A stretch of 64,000 bases of DNA, from the NCBI GenBank assembly GCA_905221605.1, contig CAJNDS010000037.1, positions 174,531-238,530 on the forward strand, read 5' to 3'. A program made the position numbers and the translations under genes. This document shows, in pieces, positions 1 to 12,200 of the stretch (its first letter is position 1; each line of letters opens with the position of its first letter). Source of the stretch: Symbiodinium natans (taxonomy: Eukaryota > Sar > Dinophyceae > Suessiales > Symbiodiniaceae). The notes beneath the pieces are model-generated. The model was given only the letters and a program-made list of their open reading frames with translations. It was not told the origin of the DNA and did no database searches.

Positions 1-2199
1 ACCACTGCGAAGCAAGAGATCCCATCCACTTGTCTTTGACCGCCATCTTGCATCTTAACCAAAATGCAAGGAGACCACTTAACTTACACATTTTTGACAA
101 GTGTGGATGATATTTTCTGTTGTCCGTTTTCAGAAACTGAAAGCTCTTCTGAAGTATGCGAAGTCCCTAAGATATTTGAGCAGACTCGCCTCACCCAGGG
201 CATGCTGAAACTTTTTCATCTATCAAACTATTTCAGCCAGGCCACCAGAACTATCCGAACAAATCTAACCCCACCCAAAATAAGCTTCACCCACCTGCAT
301 GCCGAAAAAGAATGACCCGCTGTTTCTTATGTTGGAATTAAGGCTTCCCCAGCTCTTTCTTGTTCTTCTTCTGTTCTCCGCTTCTATGACGACGTGGACA
401 AAAGCAGGTAAGCAAGATGGGTGCCCAAGCCGCTCGTGTCTTCTCCTTTTTCTCTTTGATTCCTGCCTTGAAAAAGAAGGACCAAAAGGCCAAAAGAAGA
501 CAGGAACGGGGGAGAGGTCCACAGGGCAACTTCTTTTTTCTTGTCTCTTATCATCTCCTTCCCAGTCCTTTTGCTCCTCCTCTGTTTCATCTTCCAGTTT
601 TTGGAGAAACAAAAAGAGACACGGCGAAGGGGATGAGGCAGGAGATTCCTGTTCATTTTTTCGCTCCCTTTCCGTTTTCTCTTGTTTACGAGTATGCCGA
701 AGAACACCGAAGGGGAGAACACAGAAACAGTCTGGTCCCTAGTCGGACGTAGAAGATAGATACACCGAGGTGTGAGTCTCAGCTTTCGGTACGACTTCAG
801 GGCTCGCTTGCGCCGCCATTTGCGCAGGAGGCGGAAGATCAGGCAGCCCGACAAGCTCTCAGCGTGATCCGAAAGGCGGGCTGCACACAGCCCACAACTT
901 TTTGCCAAATGTTACCGCGCAGAAAGTAGATTGTTGTTTGATGAGTTGAAGTTTTCATGTTCCAGCTGTTGCGTTCTACGTTCAGTTCACTTCAAACGCA
1001 AGCGCAATTTTCGTGTCATGTTGACCGTCACATTTCGTTCGCACCTTATGGTGTGCTTGTATGAGCATATGCGCAACAACCGTGCTCTCTGTATAAATCG
1101 ATCTGCCTCCGAGACACTTATGAGCCGGCACATGCCATTCAAATCAAGTCCGTTCGCTCAGCGACACAGCGAGGATGACCGCGCAATGGCATTCAACCTT
1201 TATGAAGTAGTCCGGAAAACAACAAAAGCGACACAACTAAATCGGAAGAAAACCACGCAATTCAGAACGCAGAGTGCCAACACATTCAACAGACGGTGGC
1301 TCCGAGAAGCGATAGGCATGGCATCCTTTCCTCAACCAAGTTTGTGAGTGCATCCTTCATGCTACCTCTGCTCGGCAACAGACAGCGCGATGTTAACCAT
1401 GTTCCTTTGTCGAGCACTTCGGGAATGCTCGAGCCTATCTGTGCAAGCTGTCGCCACTCCGTTTTCTGATGTTGATGTAAGGCTGCTTTCTGAACTGTCT
1501 AGCGGTGCCCTTTCATGGAGGGGTGTAATCCTGGAAACACTTGCAGCATGTTGACGGTTTAGGGGGTTCACGGTATGCGTGATAGCAAAACAAAATGGCT
1601 CTCTGATCCGAAGCTTTGGAAGCGCTATTGATTGCCGACAGCTGTATGAAAAACCGAGCTCTTTGCTGCCGTGTTCATGCAAAAAGTATGCTGTCCGTAT
1701 GCGAATCTGGACAAAAAGCAATCCTGGTCACATGTTTGCATTCGCTTATATCTGCGTGTCGCCTTGTCTAGGTGTACTTTTTGTGTTCTGGGCAGGCAGA
1801 CTCTGAGATTACACGCTGGCTGTCTTGGTCAGCTTCCACCTCGAAGCAGGCGTGGAAAGTGAGTTAAAATGAGTCTTGTACACTTTGGCAAAGGGAGTGC
1901 AAGGTGTCCGTCTTCCAACGGCTGTGTGACAACATGTAATACCTGTTTCGAAAATGAACGGAAAGATCCACAGGTTGTCAGGATGGGTCGCGTGTCTTCG
2001 CTCTGACCAATACTCTGCAGACGAATGTCGAGCTTGTTGTGAGAAAACACCCCCCCCCCAATGTCACTCATGTCGCAGGGTGACTTGCCATGACAATGTT
2101 CCAATCTCATTTCACAAAGTGTCACCAGATCATAGACTCTCAGCGGTTCCTGTGCTGAAGCAGGTAAAATGTGAACATAATTTGATCGCTAACGCGAGG
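1..2199. other. non-coding stretch, no gene recognised
   Basis: No ORF here shows family motifs, and short overlapping ORFs on both strands are compatible with chance. A T/C-rich plus strand from about 410 to 720 gives artificially long antisense frames. No repeat longer than a few units is seen. Confidence 0.5.
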
Positions 2200-2225
2200 C
2201 CGCCTCGGCAAGGGTACCGAGGCGG
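2200..2225. repeat. perfect 9-bp inverted repeat (hairpin)
   Basis: CCGCCTCGG at 2200-2208 and CCGAGGCGG at 2217-2225 are perfect reverse complements separated by an 8-nt loop. It sits immediately upstream of the G-rich tract that leads into the telomere-like array. No function can be read from it. Confidence 0.6.
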
Positions 2226-2355
2226 CAGGAAGGGGTAGTGGGGGTGAGGGGGGGGAAGGCGGCATGCCCGTCCCGCAACAAGCGCAGGGCGGGTGGGGGT
2301 GGGTGGGGGTGGGGGGGCGGGTGGGTTTCTTTTTTGGGGGGGGGGGGGCGGCATG
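2226..2355 (+). repeat. G-rich tract with many G-runs
   Basis: The plus strand has repeated runs of four or more G separated by short spacers, ending in an uninterrupted G run at about 2335-2348. This composition could form G-quadruplexes on the plus strand. It directly abuts the TTAGGGC array. Confidence 0.7.
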
Positions 2356-3182
2356 GCTTAGGGCTTAGGGCTTAGGGCTTAGGGCTTAGGGCTTAGGGCT
2401 TAGGGCGTTTAGGGATTAGGGCTTAGGGAGGAGGGCTTAGTGTTTAGGGCTGGAGGGTTAGGGCTAGGGCTTAGGGCTTTGGCTAGGGTGAGGGTTAGGG
2501 CTTAGGGATTAGGGATTTAGGGCTTAGGGTTAGGGCTTGGGGGCTTGGGGATGGCTTGGGGCTTGGGGCTGGGGGGAGCTTGGGGCTTGGGGGGCTGGGG
2601 TTGGGATTGGGGCTTCGGGGTGGCTTGGGGCGTGGGGTTGGGGCGGGGGCTTGGGGTGGGGGGCTTGGGGCTTGGGGATTGGGGCTTGGGGGTTTAGGGT
2701 TTGGGGCTTGGGGCTTGGGGCTTGGGGCTTGGGGCTTGGGGCTGGGGCTTGGGGCTTGGGGCTTGGGGCTTGGGGCTTGGGGCTTGGGGCTTGGGGCTTG
2801 GGGCTTGGGGCTTGGGGCTTGGGGCTTGGGGCTTGGGGATTGGGGATTGGGGATTGGGGATTGGGGGGCTTGGGGCTTAGGGCTTAGGGCTTAGGGCTTA
2901 GGGGTTCGGCCTTAGGGCTTAGGGCTTAGGGCTTCGGGCTTAGGGCTTGGGGCTTCGGCCTTAGGGCTTAGGGCTTAGGGCTTCGGGCTTAGGGCTTAGG
3001 GCTTAGGGGGGCTTAGGGGGGCTTAGGGGGGCTTAGGGGGGCTTAGTAGGGCTTAGTAGGGCTTAGTAGGGCTTAGTAGGGCTTAGTAGGGCTTAGTAGG
3101 GCTTAGTAGGGCTTAGTGGGGCTTAGTGGGGCTTAGTGGGGCTTAGTGGGGCTTAGTGGGGCTTAGTGGGGCTTAGTGGGGC
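2356..3182 (+). repeat. telomere-like heptamer array TT(A/G)GGGC, passing into 10-mers
   Basis: The block begins with tandem TTAGGGC (about 2356-2540), then long runs of TTGGGGC (about 2541-2869), then mixed TTAGGGC and TTCGGGC. From about 3003 it becomes 10-mers of the form CTTAGGGGGG, CTTAGTAGGG and CTTAGTGGGG up to the assembly gap. The heptamer differs by one base from the TTTAGGG telomere repeat of plants and many algae. Each sub-block is internally homogeneous, which suggests local expansion of successive variants. It is interstitial-looking and decayed rather than a functional telomere. Confidence 0.85.
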
Positions 3183-3282
3183 NNNNNNNNNNNNNNNNNN
3201 NNNNNNNNNNNNNNNNNNNNNNNNNNNNNNNNNNNNNNNNNNNNNNNNNNNNNNNNNNNNNNNNNNNNNNNNNNNNNNNNNN
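3183..3282. other. assembly gap (100 N)
   Basis: One hundred N lie inside the repeat array. The round number suggests a placeholder, so the true array length is unknown. Confidence 0.99.
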
Positions 3283-3780
3283 GGGGCTGCTTCGGGCTTC
3301 GGGGCTGCTTCGGGCTTCGTCGGGCTGCTCGGGCTGCTTCGGGCTTCGTCGGGCTGCTTCGGGCTGCTTCGGGCTTCGGGCTGCTTCGGGCTGCTTCGGG
3401 CTGCTTCGGGCTGCTTCGGGCTGCTTCGGGCTGGTTCGGGCTGGTTCGGGCTGCTTCGGGCTGCTTCGGGCTGCTTCGGGCTGCTTCGGGCTGCTTCGGG
3501 CTGCTTCGGGCTGCTTCGGGCTGCTTCGGGCTGCTTCGGGCTGCTTCGGGCTGCTTCGGGCTGCTTCGGGCTGCTTCGGGCTGCTTCGGGCTGCTTCGGG
3601 CTGGTTCGGGCTGGTTCGGGCTGCTTCGGGCTGCTTCGGGCTGCTTCGGGCTGCTTCGGGCTGCTTCGGGCTGCTTCGGGCTGCTTCGGGCTGCTTCGGG
3701 CTGCTTCGGGCTGCTTGGGCTGCTTCGGGCTGCTTGGGCTGCTTCGGGCTGCTTCGGGCTGCTTCGGCTGCTTCGGCTGC
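3283..3780 (+). repeat. 10-bp tandem repeat GGGCTGCTTC
   Basis: About 48 near-perfect copies of a decamer, with a few GGGCTGGTTC variants in pairs near 3430 and 3600. The decamer can be read as the heptamer GGGCTTC with TGC inserted, tying it to the flanking 7-mer arrays. The long open frames across it are repeat artefacts. Confidence 0.9.
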
Positions 3781-4110
3781 TTCGGGCTTCGGGCTTCGGG
3801 CTTCGGGCTTCGGGCTTCGGGCTTCGGGCTTCGGGCTTCGGGCTTCGGGCTTCGGGCTTCGGTCGGGCTTCGGGCTTCGGTCGAGCTTCGGGCTTCGGGC
3901 TTCGGGCTTCGGGCTTCGGGCTTCGGGCTTCGGGCTTCGGGCTTCTTCGGCGCTTAGGGCGGGCTTAGGGTTTAGGGCTTAGGGCTTAGGTAGGGCTTAG
4001 GTTTTGGGCTTCGGGCCTAGCTATAGGGCTTAGGGCCCAAGGCTTGCTTACTAGGGCGTAGGGCTGAGGGCTCAGGGCTTAGCTACAAGGCTTCGGGCCT
4101 GGCTATGGCT
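3781..4110 (+). repeat. heptamer array TTCGGGC decaying into TTAGGGC
   Basis: Tandem TTCGGGC dominates to about 3945, followed by degenerate TTAGGGC-like copies to about 4110. It mirrors the left side of the array. Confidence 0.85.
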
Positions 4111-4240
4111 TGGGGGAGGGGGGGGGGGGGGGCGGGCACCGCGGCGCCCTGGGAGGGGTTCTTGGTGGTTGCCTCGACTTGGATCGAAACGCCTTCAGGC
4201 CTCCGGACTGCAGCCTTTAGGGTTTAGAGTTTAGGGCTTC
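4111..4240 (+). repeat. poly-G tract and short TTTAGGG patch
   Basis: A run of G at about 4113-4132 is followed by unique sequence and then a small patch at about 4214-4240 that includes TTTAGGG, the canonical telomere heptamer of plants and many algae. It supports the telomere-like origin of the larger array. Confidence 0.6.
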
Positions 4241-4558
4241 TGGTACTTAAGGCTGAGGGCTTGCTTTAGTTTGGGTTTGCCTGAGAGTTTGGGTTGTAGT
4301 ATAGGATACAGAGTCCTGCAGACGAGATCTGAGCGACGGAAGAGTGCCAGGCGCTAGAGCTGGCTTCAGCTCAGATTGCAGCACCTCGTGGTGGGCTGAG
4401 TTTTGGGCGCGACCAGCATTCAAAATCGAGGCAGCGGTTGATTTCCTTTTTTCCATCAACATGGGAAGTCAAACAAATATCATGACGCTGGCTGGTTGGA
4501 TTCTTGAACACAGGCTCTGTTGTAGAGGGTTCGGGCTTCACGTGCGCGGGTCCACAAG

Positions 4559-5410
4559 TTGAACTGCCAAACCTACTTAGCCATCCATATGCATGCCAGG
4601 CCGTGGATAATTTTTCTTCATTGCAAAACTTGCGGTAGCGCCACTCCATTCGCCCAAGGTGCTACTGATGGTTCTTCTCGGCAGCTCTTGGCCAAGCTGG
4701 TTGACACTATTGCGGTAGTATTTCGGATGAGCTGCCTTTGGCGCAAGCGGTGTTTTAGAACCTCTACTTGCAGCTTTGGTCAGCATCAGAATCTGGGCTG
4801 GAGGCTCCCCCCCATCTCCCCCCCCACCCCACCCAACAATCAAAGCTTCACAACAGCTCAGCAGCAATTCATGACCGAAAGCCGAAAGCTCACCCCAAAT
4901 CCACTGAGGTGGATGCATCGGGCACTCCGGAGGTTTCTCAGACGGCGGGCGCTCCGGAAGTCAGATGCCTGGCACATCTGGCACGGGGGGATGTGGCATT
5001 CTGACATGTTTGCGCGCGTTCTTGGTACACAGGCTCGTTTGTGCTTGTTTTGTACATTGCCTGTGCCGGCCCACTTTGGCCTCTGGCTCTCTTTGTCAGT
5101 CGCAGCATGCATAGCTATTCAACTACTCCATGTCACGAAGCATGACATACCTGTCCAAAGCAGTTCGAAGTCCAAACCCTCCGAGGAGACACCTTTCTAC
5201 ATGCGACGCTCAGCGAATGGAGTTATTGGAGTTGGCAGACGTCTCTCTCGGTTGAGTTCTGGGTTTTACGTAGAGCCAAAGCACAAAGTACGGAGGCTGC
5301 GCTCAGAGGTACAGAGCAGAGCAGAGGTCTTATGCACCAAGCCTGATATCAGTACTCTCCTTTGCTCGCCTCCCCGTCTTTTTGCAGAGTCCCTCTACAC
5401 CTACGAGTAA
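4559..5410 (+). CDS. hypothetical ORF, 283 codons, doubtful
   Basis: An uninterrupted plus-strand frame of 283 codons, one of the longest in the window outside repeats and the retrotransposon. I recognise no family in it. It has a basic arginine-rich patch near residues 115-135, a hydrophobic stretch near residues 160-190 that could be one membrane segment, and a basic C-terminal third. Antisense ORFs overlap it. Because this genome type splits genes into short exons and stops are infrequent here, the frame may be open by chance. Conservation in a relative would be needed to call it real. Confidence 0.15.
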   Translation: MNCQTYLAIHMHARPWIIFLHCKTCGSATPFAQGATDGSSRQLLAKLVDTIAVVFRMSCLWRKRCFRTSTCSFGQHQNLGWRLPPISPPTPPNNQSFTTAQQQFMTESRKLTPNPLRWMHRALRRFLRRRALRKSDAWHIWHGGMWHSDMFARVLGTQARLCLFCTLPVPAHFGLWLSLSVAACIAIQLLHVTKHDIPVQSSSKSKPSEETPFYMRRSANGVIGVGRRLSRLSSGFYVEPKHKVRRLRSEVQSRAEVLCTKPDISTLLCSPPRLFAESLYTYE

Positions 5411-6399
5411 GCCAAAAGAATACGTTTGCTCCGTTACTCTCCAGTACCTGTGGCTTACTCTGATACGTTGATATGCCCCTCTCTGCCCCCAACTGCCACC
5501 GTCTGAGAGATCGTGAGTTCCCGTATGGAGAGGACCTTGTTAGCACACAAGGTTCGTGAGCGGGATTTGGCAGAGCTTGAGCTGTAGCTTTCATTCAGTC
5601 CGGCTGAAATTTACCCACAGATGCTGAAGTGGGATTGGCTTAGTTGGTCTGTGCCTGGTTCAACCTTCAGTCTGGTTGCATAAGGCAAGGATGAGTATTC
5701 CGGAGCCTACCACGTCGTGCTAGCGGTGCCCTGGAAGGTGGGGGCCATGCTCATGGTCTGGGCTTGCAGAGGTCAGTGATTCTTGTTTGTTGTTCCGCGT
5801 GTATTGTTCTGTGTGCTTTGTTGTTTTTGCGATGTTCAACTGTGGGATGCCCTAGCCAATTCTAAATAGAAGCCGCAAGAGACCACAATGAGAAGCTACA
5901 CGTAGAGGCTTGCCCCAGGACTGCCAGATGCGACAAGCAACAAGCTATCATGGCATTTCTTGAAACTCGAGACACATCAGACACTAAGTTCCAAATGCCA
6001 TTCTCTTCGGCATGGTTCCCTGCCAGGAGACGCCCAGCGACCCGCAGAGGAACGCGGGTGCCTGAAATAGTGGGGAATAACCCCATCGTCACATCGTCGA
6101 AACAATGAAGAGGTTACCTCTCGGACTGTGAAAACCGAAGACAGACCCAGGATATCGCATGTGGACCACAGACATTAACTAGGTTGTTAGCTGTGGCATC
6201 CAGGGTTCAAGACCTACAAAACACTGTCAGCTTTTGACCTCAAGACAATATGGGTCGGATGTGGGCATGTTGGCAGGTAGCCCAGCTGAGATTATCCCAG
6301 AGGAGCGGAACCAGAAGGTGTACATACGCGGCTAGGTGAGCGCGCGGCAAGAGGCTTCTCGACCAGTTTGGACCCACCAGACGGGGTGGGTGGGGCAAG

Positions 6400-6855
6400 A
6401 TGCGCGCAAGAAGCCAATTTACATCTGGCAGACATGGTCAAAGATCTGAAAGAGGGAGCCCAGACAGAAGGACTGTGATGGACCTTAAAACATTGTGCGT
6501 GAGATCAAGGACCCCAAGGAACAAAGCCGTTTTGTGCCACTACACGGTGTTTGCTGACTCCTCTACGCGGAAGCACGTCCTTCTCCCTGGCACGTGGAGC
6601 TTCTTGAAGCCTCGTCGAGTGTGTGCAGGAATTGCAGCAAACCCAGCGAATCCTCGCGAGCATGATTTGAAGCGTGTTTGGAGGCACAGAAAGGTCTTCG
6701 GAACGTTTCAAGAGGCCCAAGCAGCAGCTGAAGCGGCAGTTGCTTCGCCTGCAAGCCTGATGGAAATCAAAACCCCAAAAGCACCAGCTCGGATTCCACC
6801 AGTAAACCAATTTATAGAATGTGACAATGAGAGTGACCAGAGCAGCCAGCCCTGA
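6400..6855 (+). CDS. hypothetical ORF, 151 codons, doubtful
   Basis: A plus-strand frame of 151 codons, with an alanine/glutamate-rich, helix-like segment near residues 105-120 and an acidic, serine-rich C-terminus. No family was recognised. A 194-codon minus-strand frame (6505-7089) overlaps most of it, and its hydrophobic segment near residues 75-95 is equally unassigned. At most one of the two can be real, and both may be chance. Confidence 0.15.
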   Translation: MRARSQFTSGRHGQRSERGSPDRRTVMDLKTLCVRSRTPRNKAVLCHYTVFADSSTRKHVLLPGTWSFLKPRRVCAGIAANPANPREHDLKRVWRHRKVFGTFQEAQAAAEAAVASPASLMEIKTPKAPARIPPVNQFIECDNESDQSSQP

Positions 6856-7089
6856 AAAGTTCAGGAAGACATTGAACCCTATAGGCCCCACATCCAAGCT
6901 TAAACCCAAACCCATGAACTCTTGAAGCAAGGAGGCCTGCAGTTTCAACAAATCGGTTTCATCCGTGACCGATAACATTTTTTTCCAGCCTGAGCGGGTC
7001 TCGCTATCAAGCCCCAAACATTGCGCTTTCAGTTCCAGGAGGAGGAAGAACTTCTTTGAAGGCACTGGCTTGGAGCCACTCCTGGCCAA

Positions 7090-9843
7090 GGCGAGCTTAG
7101 TGGTGACAACGAGTGTTCTGGTTACTGCCTAAACATCTGAGCAGCTTTGTGGTCGCAATCTGCACGAAGCTGTGTTGCACCTCTGTAGAGCCTACTGAAT
7201 AGGTGCAGCTGTTGGCTATACTGGTCTGCTGTGTGACCTCGAGTCTTCTTTCCTGCTTCTGGTTTGTTCATGGGGTTCTTTGAGAACAAGAACTCGACTT
7301 TGAAGTGGTTTCGTGCAACGTCGTGCTTGCAGGGTTACTGTAGTACTGTAGGGTACTGGTACCAGTTTCCTCTGCACAGTGCTTGATGTGCTGCCCCTTG
7401 TGACTGCCAAGCCTCAATGACATGCCAGGAAAGTGCAGCTGAAGCAGCGTCGCTTGGCGGTCTATCACGCAAGAGTCAGAAGCTGTACAGCATGTGATCT
7501 TGAAATAATGGATTTGTGACGGGTACTCAGCTTTGAGATAGTTCAGCTGTTTTGTTGTGATTGCAGGCCCTCAGGTCTTCGCTTGAGTGGGTTGGACTCG
7601 CCAAGTTTTGGGGGAAAAAGAAAGGTCTTCAACTGGCCCCAGGCCTGTGCAAGTGCCACGTGGTGTGAAACATCACAGGAAGTAAGCCTGCGAAGCTGTT
7701 GGTAGAAAGATCACGACCTTTATATGGTCATGTGTGGGGGCCAGACGAAGAAGTGTTGACTGTAAATCAATGTTTAATTGCAATGATATTTGGCTGCATT
7801 CTGGCTGGTACTTGTAGTAATTCGCAACAACGACTTTGCACATCTGATGATGTGTGACGGCGCGCCTTGAAACTTTGACATTCTACGCGCTCCCATGCAC
7901 GGTGCTTTGCCTGTTATAGCCGACATCTTGAACTGGGGGGACGGCTGGGTGAGTTGAACCTAGTCCTCAACTCGTGCAACCCCTAGCCAACAATTGATTT
8001 CCGAGTTCTCAGAACCAGCTTCCAGGTTCGAGGTTCTGGGACCCCTAGTGGGGGTGCACCTCTGCCGCAGAGAGTGCTTGTCTTTTGGAGGCTTCACCCG
8101 AGGCACTCAACTTGACAGTATTTACAGTTGCCTGCAGAATCCCATCGAGGCCTGTCGTAAAGACTGTTGGCTGTTAGGACCCAGGCCTGGGTTCCAAGCA
8201 CCTGAACCCAAAAAGATAGATGGGCTGAGCGTGGTATAAACATTGCAAACTAAACCACATCTAAACCATATCTCCCTTGGATACTCGCTTGTCTTTAGGA
8301 GGCCAGGCGGCTTCAATCAACTTTATTGCAGGTGCAAGGGTTGGCGGAGGATGATTCCTTGCACATGGAGTAACCCTTTACCTGAAGAAGTTCAGTTTAA
8401 CGTGAACAATTGAAGGCTAACATGTGTTGCATTCGTACGGGAGCATTAGCTGAAGTATAGCTGAAGCGAAGCTCGAGAAACCGCAGAGCAAAGCTAGAAA
8501 AAGCTCTTTTCATGGACCGTTGCCTTAGTGACCGTGGCAAGGAATCGAAGCGATGAGCCGGTTGCTGGATGCGCATTTGGCCCCGTTGGGTTTCAGGATT
8601 CAGGGCCTCTAGGGTTCTGAGTAGCATAGGCCTTGCTGCAACTCGTGTTCAGACGCAAGAGACGTACGAATAGCATGCCGGCGCGAGTCTCGCTTCTGGA
8701 GGGTTCTCGATGATTTCGGGACGTGGCTGAGATGATCAGGGAGACTCTTACCTCAGCAAAGGGGCTTGAAAGTGCATGCTCGGTTTGATAAGCAGCACGA
8801 AAGAGTACTAGCTTGGACCTCTTGTTTGAACAAACTCGGTTTCAGTAGCCTCCGCAGGAAAACTCAGCTTGCCTGATTGCAAGTACCTAGCTAATGGCAG
8901 AGTCAGTCTTGCAACTTGCATGGCCTTGGGGCAATGCAAGCTCTGTCCGGGGTTGAGGGCTCAGGTCCAGATTTGATTCGCTTAGCCTCGGTCTTCTCAG
9001 CACTCTGCGATTAGCTGTACTGCAGCCCCAAACCGAGGCGCGTCGTCGGGTCAACAAGCCTCTTCGGGAAGTTTTATCCAATGATCAGGCTTGTCTGGAC
9101 GGAGAGTGACAGCCTTGCGCATTTTTTTCTGATTGAAATTGCAAGATGTTCGTTTTGAGTGGTGGGGGGCAGCTTCTTTTTGCGCTAACTCACGGCCAGC
9201 AGTTCTGTGCCAGCGTATTGCCAAAACGGAGGTTCCTGCAAAGATCCGACTGCACCAACTGGCGGAGCAAGTCCTGCGCAGGATCTCCCTGATTTCATCT
9301 AACGTGCTGTGTCGACGGAGCTTGTACAACATTTCAAGTTGCTTCCAGGCGTTTCGAGGCAGATTGCACTTCTCGGGCACGCATACAATTCCCTGATTTA
9401 ACATTCAGGCAACTACCGCATATGCATGTTGCTGTTGCACGTCGGGGTCACGGAGTCCCCGTGGAGTACTTTGGGGCCAGGGCCTGGTCATTTAGCGAGA
9501 GCCTCTTCAGTGAGAGCCTCTTGAACCCCAGCGCGGATTTCTCAGATTGTGAAGGCTTCACGCTCAGAATCTTCAAAAAGTTTTTTTTTTGCAGCAGTCC
9601 TGTTGCGCTGCCATTGCTTATGGGTGGTAGCCTTGAGACAAGATGAGCAAGTGCTTCGACAGGACGGGTCGCAAGTTTCACCGACGCCGTGACCTCGTGC
9701 CTCAAACCAAGCAGTGGGTTAGGCCCTGTTTGGGTTCGGGATGCTCAGGGTGAGGAGTAGAGGAAGATCACCGCTAACTTAAAAAAGATTGCAGGAGGGT
9801 AAGGGGGGTTAATGATTGCAACAATCCTGCAGTCATATCCGCT
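7090..9843. other. non-coding stretch, no gene recognised
   Basis: Only short ORFs without motifs are present. The sequence is mixed-composition and non-repetitive until the 51-bp array begins. Confidence 0.5.
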
Positions 9844-12200
9844 TTGGAATTTGATATGACTGCGAGCGGGCGAAGCCGTTACCGAAAACAATCCCTGGAA
9901 TTTGCTATGACTGCGAGCAGGCGAAGCCGTTACCGAAAACAGCCCCTGGAATTTGCTATGACTGCGAGCGGGCGAAGCCGTTACCGAAAACAGTCCCTGG
10001 AATTTGCTATGACGTCGAGTGGGCGAAGCTGTTGCCGAAAACAGTCCCTGGAATTTGCTATGACGTCGAGCGGGCGAAGCCATTACCGTAAACAGTCCGG
10101 AATTGGCTATGACAGCGAAGCCGTTACCGAAAACAGTCCGGAATTGGCTATGACTGCGAGTGGGCGAAGCCGTTACCGAAAACAGTCCCCTGGAATTGGC
10201 TATGACTGCGAGCGGGCGAAGCCATTGCCAACAACTGTCCCTGGAATTTGCTTGATTGCAAGCGGGCGAAGCCGTTCCCGGAAACAGTCTCTGGAATTGG
10301 CTATGATTGCGAGCGGGCGAAGCCCGTTACCGAAAACAGTCCCTGGAATTTGCTATGACTGCGAACGGGCGAACCCCGGGAATTTGCTATGACTGCGAAC
10401 GGGCGAAGCCGTTGCCGAAAACAGTCCCTGGAATTTGCTATGACTGCGAGCGGGCGAAGCCGTTACCGAAAACAGTCCCTGGAATTTGCTATGTCGTCGA
10501 GCGGGCGAAGCTGTTACCGAAAACATTCCCTGGATTTGCTATGGCTGCGAGCGGGCGAAGCCGTTACCGAAAATAGTCCCGGGAATTTGCTATGACTGCG
10601 AGCGGGCGAAGCCGGTACCGAAAACAGTCCCCTGGAATTTGCTGTGACTGCGAGCGGGCGAAGCCGTTACCGAAAACAGTCCCCTGGAAGTTGCTATGAC
10701 TGCGAGCGGGCGAAGCCGTTACCGAAAACAGTCCCTGGAATTTGCTTTGGCTGCGAGTGGGCGAAGCCGTTACCGAAAACAGTCCCTGGAATTTGCTATG
10801 ACTGCGAGCGGGCGAAGCCGGTACCGAAAACAGTCCGGAATTGGCTATGACAGCGAAGCCGTTACCGAAAACAGTCCGGAATTTGCTATGACTGCGAGTG
10901 AGCGAAGCCGTTACCGAAAACAGTCCCCTGGAATTGGCTATGACTGCGAGCGGGCGAAGCCGTTGCCGACAACTGTCCCTGGAATTTGCTTGATTGCAAG
11001 CGGGCGCAGCCGTTTCGGAAACAGTCTCTGGAATTGGCTATGACTGCGAGCGGGCGAAGCCGTTACCGAAAACAGTCCCTGGAATTTGCTATGACTGCGA
11101 ACGGGCGAAGCCGTTGCCGAAAACAGTCCCTGGAATTTGCTGACTGCGAGCGGGCGACGCCGTTACCGAAAACAGTCCCCTGGAATTTGCTATGACTGCG
11201 AGCGGGCGAAGCCGTCACCGAAAACAGTGTGCTGGAATTTGCTATGACTGCGAGCGGGCGAAGCCGTTACCGAAAATAGTCCCGGGAATTTTTCTATGAC
11301 TGCGGACGGGCGAAGCCGTTATCGAAAACAGTCCCCTGGAATTTGCTATGACTGCGAGCGGGCGAAGCCGTTACCGAAAACAGTCCCTGGAGTTTGCTAT
11401 GATTGCGAGCAGGCGAAGCCGTTACCGAAAACAGTCCCTGGAATTTGCTGACTGCGAGCGGGCGACGCCGTTACCGAAAACAGTCCCCTGGAATTTGCTA
11501 TGACTGCGAGCGGGCGAAGCCGTCACCGAAAACAGTGTGCTGGAATTTGCTATGACTGCGAGCGGGCGAAGCCGTTACCGAAAATAGTCCCGGGAATTTT
11601 TCTATGACTGCGGACGGGCGAAGCCGTTATCGAAAACAGTCCCCTGGAATTTGCTATGACTGCGAGCGGGCGAAGCCGTTACCGAAAACAGTCCCTGGAG
11701 TTTGCTATGATTGCGAGCAGGCGAAGCCGTTACCGAAAACAGTCCCTGGAATTTGCTGACTGCGAGCGGGCGACGCCGTTGTCCCCTGGAATTTGCTATG
11801 ACTGCGAGCGGGCGAAGCCGTTATCGAAAACAGCCCCTAGAATTTGCTATGACTGCGAGCGGGCGAAGCCGTTACCGAAAACAGGCCCTGGAATTTGCTA
11901 TGACTCCGAGCGGGCGAAGCCGTTACCGAAAACAGTCCCTGGAATTTGCTATGCCGTCGAGCGGGCGAAGCCGTTACCGAAAACATTCCCCTGGAATTTG
12001 CGATGACTGCGAGCGGGCGTTGCCGTTTCCGAAACGGTCCCTAGAATTTGCTGACTGCGAGCGGGCGAAGCCGTTACCGAAAGCAGTGTGCGGGACTTTG
12101 CTATGACTGCGAGCGGGCGAAGCCGTTATTACTGAAAACGGTCCCTGGAATTTGCTATGACTGTGAGCGGGCGAAGCCGTTACCGAACACAGTCCGATGG
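9844..12200 (+). repeat. 51-bp tandem repeat array with higher-order units
   Basis: About 46 copies of a 51-bp monomer whose core reads GCGGGCGAAGCCGTTACCG and continues into AAAACAGTCCCTGGAATTTG. Copies differ by point changes and small indels. A 308-bp higher-order block (six monomers) recurs starting at 11141, 11449 and 11757. A longer block beginning at 10099 recurs at 10837, a 738-bp offset. Since 51 is divisible by 3, several frames on both strands stay open for 100-180 codons with a 17-residue periodicity. These are best explained as repeat artefacts. Confidence 0.92.

Noticed and set aside
9844-12106. Long plus-strand frames of 100-180 codons with a 17-residue periodicity
   Set aside because: They follow directly from a 51-bp repeat. 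Frames on both strands are open and indels break them without pattern.
9844-12200. CRISPR-like regular repeat spacing
   Set aside because: Repeats are contiguous with no unique spacers, and the window is eukaryotic.
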